In this document: positions 59,060-64,000 of the stretch, in pieces
Numbering within the stretch: the stretch's first letter is position 1
How the letters are laid out: each line of letters opens with the position of its first letter
DNA from: Glomus cerebriforme
Taxonomy: Eukaryota > Glomeromycota > Glomeromycetes > Glomerales > Glomeraceae
Direction of reading: 5' to 3'
Assembly (NCBI GenBank): GCA_003550305.1
Contig: QKYT01000035.1
Location: forward strand, 147,411-211,410
DNA length: 64,000 nucleotides
The notes under the pieces: model-generated
Databases searched by the model: none
Seen by the model: the letters and a program-made list of their open reading frames with translations, nothing else
Told to the model about the DNA's origin: nothing
Translations under genes and position numbers: made by a program

Positions 59060-60619
59060 TTAATAACTGAATTTTCTCTTTCTACCAGGTGCTTCTTTAT
59101 ACTTTGAAAAAATTTCCTGTGAATTGGAAAGCCATTCCTCCTTAAGTTGCATTGTTTTGATTGCAAAATTCTGAAAGTTTTCAACTTTTTCTTTTGGAAT
59201 TTGGTGTACATATCTACTTAATAATTCACATAGTACATTTTTACGAACATCTGGTTCATTAATAAACATAGCAATAAAAACAGCCCATTGCCAAATACCC
59301 AAAGTTTCCAATTCAAATATAAATTTTAAAGAGAGTTGATCAACCGTAATCCCACCATCACTCAAGTCGCATATACGTAAAATACGAGCTATCATATAAT
59401 GCAAAAGCCAAGTAACACGATAATCCAGTGGTGCAATATGGTTCGTTCGAGGATGTAAAGCATCCCCAAGAGGGTGAGTGGGATCAGTTGAAAGTTTCAT
59501 AAGATGGTAATGAAGATCAAGGGTCTGTTTATTCGCATCCAAATAAGCCCAATGATCACTACCATAAACCGCATGAGATTGATTATACCATACAAAAGGG
59601 GTTGAAATATCTTCCGAAGATCTTCTAGCTTCTTCATATATGGCCAAGGCTTCGTCAAACGAATCATCAAGCTTACAGCCATACCACATCTGCATACCAA
59701 TAACTGTCCTCCAATCAAGGCCTTTTGTTGTTGCAAAGACGTTTCCAGATAATAATTCAAAAAACTTTAAATAATTTGGTAAAATAAGCTTATTAACTTC
59801 AGTTTCTTTCCAATGATCTAGCTGCTGTTTCATACATTCTTTGACATAATCGTTGCCATATGATTGTGATAACAATGATGCCAGGTGAAAATCCCGATTT
59901 TTGATTGCTATTAATGATGCTTTCGAAATTTGTTTGCTAGTTAAATGTGCAAAAATTAAATCCGTGTCGTCATTGCTGTAACCAGATAATTTTAGATGAT
60001 CTGTCATCTTTAGTTCACTGGCTATTTGAAACCATTTTGATATTCTAGCCTTTCTACAATCTTTTGTCACTTTCGTGAGACTCATAGAATCATAATGTTC
60101 ACTTGGAATTTGAAGGTCATCCCATAAAGCGTAACAAAGTTTCCACGTTAAAATTTCATGTTCATCAATCGTCTTAGTATCAAATACTGATATGAAATCC
60201 ATAAAACCTAATTCCGCTGGATTAATGTAAGGGGTATCATCTTCTTGTCCAAATGTGGAACGTTCAAAAATTAATTCCAACGATTTACTGATACGTTCTT
60301 TAATGTATCTATCTTCTTCAGATACGATTAAAACTTTACGAAATTTAACAATATCCCTTTGTGCTTTAGCTATTCTTGATGGTGCAGTTCGTACAATGAA
60401 AGGTGTATATATTGGACGTAAATTTTTTTTCGACCGATGAACATATGTTCCATTAAGTCCCCAACCTACTCGAAACGATCTTACCATTGTTGAAGCATAA
60501 CTGGAACTTGAAGTACCTTGAATTTCATCAAGATTCACATTATCAAATGATGCATTCGATTCTACCTCTTTGAGAGTTTGAAGTTGTTCTCTCCACCCTT
60601 GCACTTTGGAGGGGTTCAT
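59060..60619 (-). CDS. Nucleoporin Nup96/Nup145C (Y-complex)
   Basis: An intronless 519-aa protein from ATG of MNPSKVQGWREQLQTLKEVE; the frame upstream is closed by a stop 12 codons earlier. The N-terminal SFRVGWGLNGTYVH (about 48-61) is the Nup96 signature (SFRVGWGP.. in animals), and the rest is the alpha-helical Nup96 domain: WKLCYALWDDLQIPSEHY, SLIAIKNRDFHLASLLSQSY, LDWRTVIGMQMWYGCKLDDS, DYRVTWLLHYMIARIL, LGIWQWAVFIAMFIN. Nup96/Nup145C joins Sec13 and Nup84/107 in the Y-complex scaffold of the nuclear pore (established). Elsewhere it is usually released from a Nup98-Nup96 precursor by autocleavage. No Nup98 sequence lies upstream here. It is shorter than yeast Nup145C (about 710 aa). TCACGTG lies 59 bp upstream. 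Confidence 0.92.
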   Translation of the reverse strand: MNPSKVQGWREQLQTLKEVESNASFDNVNLDEIQGTSSSSYASTMVRSFRVGWGLNGTYVHRSKKNLRPIYTPFIVRTAPSRIAKAQRDIVKFRKVLIVSEEDRYIKERISKSLELIFERSTFGQEDDTPYINPAELGFMDFISVFDTKTIDEHEILTWKLCYALWDDLQIPSEHYDSMSLTKVTKDCRKARISKWFQIASELKMTDHLKLSGYSNDDTDLIFAHLTSKQISKASLIAIKNRDFHLASLLSQSYGNDYVKECMKQQLDHWKETEVNKLILPNYLKFFELLSGNVFATTKGLDWRTVIGMQMWYGCKLDDSFDEALAIYEEARRSSEDISTPFVWYNQSHAVYGSDHWAYLDANKQTLDLHYHLMKLSTDPTHPLGDALHPRTNHIAPLDYRVTWLLHYMIARILRICDLSDGGITVDQLSLKFIFELETLGIWQWAVFIAMFINEPDVRKNVLCELLSRYVHQIPKEKVENFQNFAIKTMQLKEEWLSNSQEIFSKYKEAPGRKRKFSY

Positions 60620-60677
60620 GATAGTAAATTTTCTCTCTCTCCGATCAACCAATTACAATCGCTATAAAAGGAGAAAT

Positions 60678-60684
60678 CACGTGT
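60678..60684. promoter_or_regulatory. TCACGTG box before Nup96
   Basis: AAATCACGTGTTT lies 59 bp upstream of the Nup96 ATG. It is a CACGTG site at promoter-proximal distance, comparable with the kinesin and WDR5 upstream regions. Confidence 0.35.
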
Positions 60685-61045
60685 TTAAGATTTCAACACT
60701 GATTTCATAATTCTGCCCAGAATTACATTTTGCTCTTCCGGTTCAAAATTGATACTTTTGGATTTTAACATTAACTTTTAATATTTAAATTTAATATTAA
60801 CAATTTTTTTTATTTATAAATTATTAATAATAAAATTTATTAAACTAAAAAAAAAGCTGCATTTTTCTTTTATACATATTACAAAAATAAAATATCTAAT
60901 AAAACTATACTCAGTTAAATTTAAAAAAAAATGCATGATTTCAAAAAGCAAATACCATTAGAATTTGGTAAACCTTCTAGAAATATTTTTAAATATCATA
61001 ATGAATTTAAAGTAGCTAAATGGATAAGTTAGATTATAATGTTTT

Positions 61046-61382
61046 TTGGGTATGATACGAAATTCTGAAACTCAAAATCCTGATAGGCCAAAATCCTAAA
61101 ACTCAAAATCCTGAAATCCAAAATCCTGACAGGTACAAAATCCTGAAAAATTGGCTCACATTAAGCTTTAATGCTACCTGGAATTATAATTTATGATTTA
61201 TTAAACTTCTGAAAAAAATCTGAAACTTGATTCCAGATGGTATTAAAGCTTAATGCAAGCTAATTTCAGAATTTCGTACCTGTCAGGATTTTGAGTTTCA
61301 GGATTTTGTACCTATTGGAATTTTAAGTTTTGGGATTTTGGTCTGTTAGGATTTTGAGTTTTGGGATTTTGAATGGCATCCT
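61046..61382. repeat. Foldback element built of CAAAATCCTGA repeats
   Basis: The left arm (about 61046-61185) and right arm (about 61240-61382) are reverse complements. Each contains several direct copies of CAAAATCCTGAAACT-type 13-17-mers (ACTCAAAATCCTGA, GACAGGTACAAAATCC) followed by ATTAAGCTTTAATGCYACCT. It can form one long hairpin. There is no coding frame. The neighbouring Nup96 gene ends 430 bp away. Confidence 0.8.
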
Positions 61383-61711
61383 ATTGTTTATTTTCTTTTA
61401 AAAAATAAATTACTTAAATAGTATTTAATCAATTTAAGTATTAGTTTAATTTATATATTTATAATTATAAAAAATAAAATAATAATGATAAACTTTTGAA
61501 ACCTTTAAAAAATCACAATATATATGTTTTAAAAGTTGTATTATTAAATAAAAGTTTACTTGTAATATAATTATTTGTATTTGTTTGTAATTATTGTAAT
61601 CATATATAATCATAGGTACCCATAAAAATAATATATTATAAGTTATAAAAAAAATATATAAAAGGATATTTGAAACTTATTTTATAAAACCTTTAACTTC
61701 TGTTCTTTGTA
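61383..61711. other. A/T-rich spacer
   Basis: Between the foldback element and the Tc1 element. No feature seen. Confidence 0.4.
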
Positions 61712-61713
61712 TA

Positions 61714-63041
61714 CAGGCCTACAATAAATTACCAGATTTTTTTTTTATTTATAAAATTTATAATGTAAAATTCATAATTTTGTGCATATGTAAAATTTTT
61801 TTTTGTATTTATTAATTAACAAATAAATTTTATTATATTAAAATATAAAATATAAAGTAATTATATGAAAAATATTATTATGAAAAAATTAATATTTAGT
61901 ATAATCACTTTTGGCCTTAACTACTATTTTAACCTGATCAAGCATACTTAAAATTAAGTGATAATATGTCTCAATAGTAATTTTTCACCACTTCTCTTAT
62001 ATTGCCACAATTAACTCCTATTTAGATCTGGATATAGATTTTCTTTTTTGAAACTGGTTATCCAAATAGTTTCACAAATTCTCTATTAGATTAAGATTGA
62101 AGCTTTGCACCACCCAATCTAAAATTGGAATATTATATGTTCTCATTCACCAAGTACTATAATTTGAAATATGACATAATGCTTCATCTTGCTGAAAAAT
62201 AGAGTTGGGATAATTGTCAATCTATAGAATAAAATGATTAGCCGAAATATTGATGTAATCATTAGAATTCATGTTTCTTTTTATCACAACCAAAAGTCCA
62301 ACCCCATGTCAACCAAAACACCTCCAAAACATCACTGATATTCCACCAAACTTAACTATAAGTTGAATACAATCTTTATTGTATATTTCTTTAGGACCTC
62401 GTCATACTTTTGCTCAACCATCTGATTGAAAAAGTGCAAATCTAGACTCATTTGACCATACCACTTGTTTTTATTCTTCTGTTCAGTTTTATTTTCTTCT
62501 GCACTATCCCAAGCGGTCAGTTCGATGTTTGGTGATTAAACGAGACTTTTTTCTTACAATATAACTTCCAAGACCTTTATTATGAAGATAACTTCTAACT
62601 GTATTATAGTGCAATCTTGTATTAAGACTAGTATTTAACTTGTTTGTTACATCACCTAAAGGAGAAAATCGGTCAAGTTCAGATAATTAATTTTAAAGCT
62701 TATGTATCATATTCATTGAGTAATTTTGGCCATTCAGAATATTTCTTAGGTTCTGTAGAACCTGTTTCTTTATACCTTTTTATAGTATTATTAATAATAC
62801 TAGTGGGAATACCAAGTTGAGTAGAAATAACTCTTTGCTTGGTACCACTAAGATATACACCAATAATGCATTCATGCTAGGTTTTTGAAAGTTTGTTTTC
62901 ACGCATTTTAAACTAGAAGAGAGGTGAAAGCAAAATATTTTGCTATCTTCTTTATTTATATGCATGATAGGGAGAAATTGCTGATCATAACACGGAGTAC
63001 AAATTCACGTGATAAAAATCTGGTAATTTATTGTAGGCCTG
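61714..63041 (-). mobile_element. Tc1/mariner element with decayed transposase
   Basis: Perfect 28-bp inverted ends (61714-61741 and 63014-63041, beginning CAGGCCTACAATAAATTACC) bound 1328 bp, a normal Tc1 length. TA precedes the left end; the right flank is TGTA, so one side has changed. Minus-strand transposase blocks appear in order: helix-turn-helix LSGTKQRVISTQLGIPTSII and NNTIKRYKETGSTEP (about 62860-62750), VVWSNESRFALFQSDG (about 62462-62415), KFGGISVMFWRCFG (about 62360-62320), the catalytic-Asp block FQQDEALCHISNYSTW (about 62200-62150) and LDWVVQSFNLNLIENLWNYL (about 62118-62060). Stops and frameshifts lie between blocks, so it cannot make transposase. The ends, however, are intact and could still be recognised in trans. 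Confidence 0.88.
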
Positions 63042-63525
63042 TGTATAAATAAAATAAATTATATTTTAAAAAAGAAAAAAATTTTTTTTTACATATTATG
63101 CTACTTAAAAATAGAGGTAAAATTAAAAATTTAATTTTAGTAAATTTCATGCAGATCAATTTTTTTGAAAACTGCAATAATATTATGTCTTATTAATATA
63201 GATAAAAAATAAAAAATAAATACAATTACAGAACTTTTCCATATGTTATTCTGAATTTTTCATTGTAATTGGATATTTTTTTGTAGAAAAAATAAATGCA
63301 TGAATTTTATTTAACTTTTTTAAACATAATAGCAATTATTTATCTAAAAAATACATCTGTAACTTTAATTATACGTCTAAATGTAAATCTAATATCTACA
63401 TAATGTGTTTGATTTACATTTAGATAAATGACTCTAGATTTGACTCAACCTAGAACCTAGAGAAACATACATGAAGTTAACTGATTAACTGTTGCATAAG
63501 AAATATCAATTAATGCATGAACTAC
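63042..63525. other. A/T-rich spacer between two transposons
   Basis: No gene or repeat was recognised. Confidence 0.4.
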
Positions 63526-63527
63526 TA

Positions 63528-64000
63528 CAGTAAGATCTCCATAAGTGCACTCTCTATAAGTGCATGCATTATATAAATTCTCTTTAAGTGCACGGTAGGC
63601 TTGATGCCAACTTATATTAGCTCTATATATTTACTCTCTATAAATGCACACCCTCTTTAAGTGCATATTCTGCTATTTTTTTTACTATGGTCCCAAGGGG
63701 CTTAGAAAAGTGTCACTATAATGTCTTTCGTGTTTTGCTCAAATTATTCATACTAGTAAGAGCTGTTCGGGTTAAAGTTATTTGTCAACAGGATCCTCTT
63801 CCGAGGATGATTCGTTGATGATATATAATTCAAATTCTTTGCAGTTAGAAACTTCGTTGTCCTCTTCAGATAGATCCTTTTTCTGTAGTGAATCTTTGTC
63901 CGAACTTACTTCTTGATATGTTCTTCTTAGAAAGTTGGACAGGTGCTCCAAAGGGGTCTTCTGCAAAAAATAAATTGTTAAAAAATATTATTGTAGTAAA
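63528..64000 (-). mobile_element. Right-edge-truncated pogo/Tigger-like element
   Basis: A TA followed by CAGTAAGATCTCCATAAGTG begins an end region with three or four ACTCTCTATAAGTGCA-type repeats (to about 63660), the style of pogo/Tigger termini. On the minus strand a terminal exon begins after TTTTTTGCAG (exon from 63960). It reads KTPLEHLSNFLRRTYQEVSS, then LQKKDLSEEDNE, and ends YIINESSSEEDPVDK at the stop 63778-63780. An acidic C-terminal tail is common in such DDE transposases. The element and gene continue beyond the window, so the transposase class is inferred from the ends, not from a catalytic domain. Confidence 0.5.
63778..63960 (-). CDS. Partial: terminal exon of probable transposase
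   Basis: A 60-codon exon after a TTTGCAG acceptor, rich in Asp/Glu/Ser near its end. It is intact as far as visible. It lies inside the CAGT-ended element with its stop about 250 bp from the element terminus, which fits a 3' exon of the resident transposase. The upstream part lies outside the window. Confidence 0.4.
   Translation of the reverse strand, partial: KTPLEHLSNFLRRTYQEVSSDKDSLQKKDLSEEDNEVSNCKEFELYIINESSSEEDPVDK

Noticed and set aside
62780..62965. Separate 61-aa gene on the minus strand
   Set aside because: It is an out-of-frame shadow of the Tc1 transposase helix-turn-helix region.

Overview
The window looks like nuclear DNA of an arbuscular mycorrhizal fungus, most likely Rhizophagus (Glomeromycotina) or a close relative. 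The reasons are very A+T-rich DNA, short GT-AG introns, fungal or opisthokont housekeeping genes, and many decayed copies of dispersed coding families of a kind I recall from Rhizophagus genomes. No database was searched, so the organism call is an inference.

Layout. 1-33.5 kb is accessory or repeat territory with no intact gene that I could support. It holds low-complexity A/T DNA, a 165-bp tandem repeat (8.4-9.0 kb), a 540-bp foldback element (9.13-9.67 kb), a decayed MULE-like transposase gene (about 12.0-15.1 kb, +), a second decayed multi-exon gene (about 15.9-20.2 kb, -), a broken coiled-coil gene (21.7-23.1 kb, -), a decayed ORF (23.7-24.6 kb, +), a TCAGAG-type minisatellite (26.66-27.4 kb) and a nest of inverted-repeat elements (27.8-29.8 kb). 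Two of the decayed genes each contain a tandem array of about 110-bp units in which a 30-40 nt core is bracketed by an AG acceptor and a GT donor (mini-exon arrays). 33.6-37.1 kb is visibly richer in G+C and carries small unidentified genes, followed by two abutting MITEs (37.18-37.85 kb).

38.5-53.7 kb is a conserved gene cluster: WDR5/Swd3 WD40 protein (-), PEX11 (-), a kinesin-5-like motor (-), an EVE-domain (THYN1-like) protein (+), a dual-specificity phosphatase (+), a long low-complexity single-pass membrane protein (-), and a DNA polymerase delta third subunit (POLD3/Cdc27-like) with a C-terminal PCNA-binding box (+). The intron-rich genes (WDR5 7 exons, kinesin 7, EVE 10) alternate with intronless ones (phosphatase, POLD3, Nup96). 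53.7-64 kb returns to A/T-rich and repeat DNA. It contains an intronless stand-alone Nup96/Nup145C nucleoporin (59.06-60.62 kb, -), a foldback element (61.05-61.38 kb), a decayed Tc1/mariner element with perfect 28-bp inverted ends (61.71-63.04 kb), and the end of a pogo/Tigger-like element that runs off the right edge.

The genes form no evident pathway. They are ordinary eukaryotic nuclear genes: chromatin methylation complex, peroxisome division, spindle motor, modified-base or RNA reader, protein phosphatase, replication and nuclear pore. The most unusual structures are the mini-exon arrays inside transposon-like genes, the shared inverted-terminal sequence between the Tc1 element and a nested MITE, the repeat-built tail of the kinesin, and a recurring TCACGTGA motif that in several places is followed 17 bp later by TTGG.
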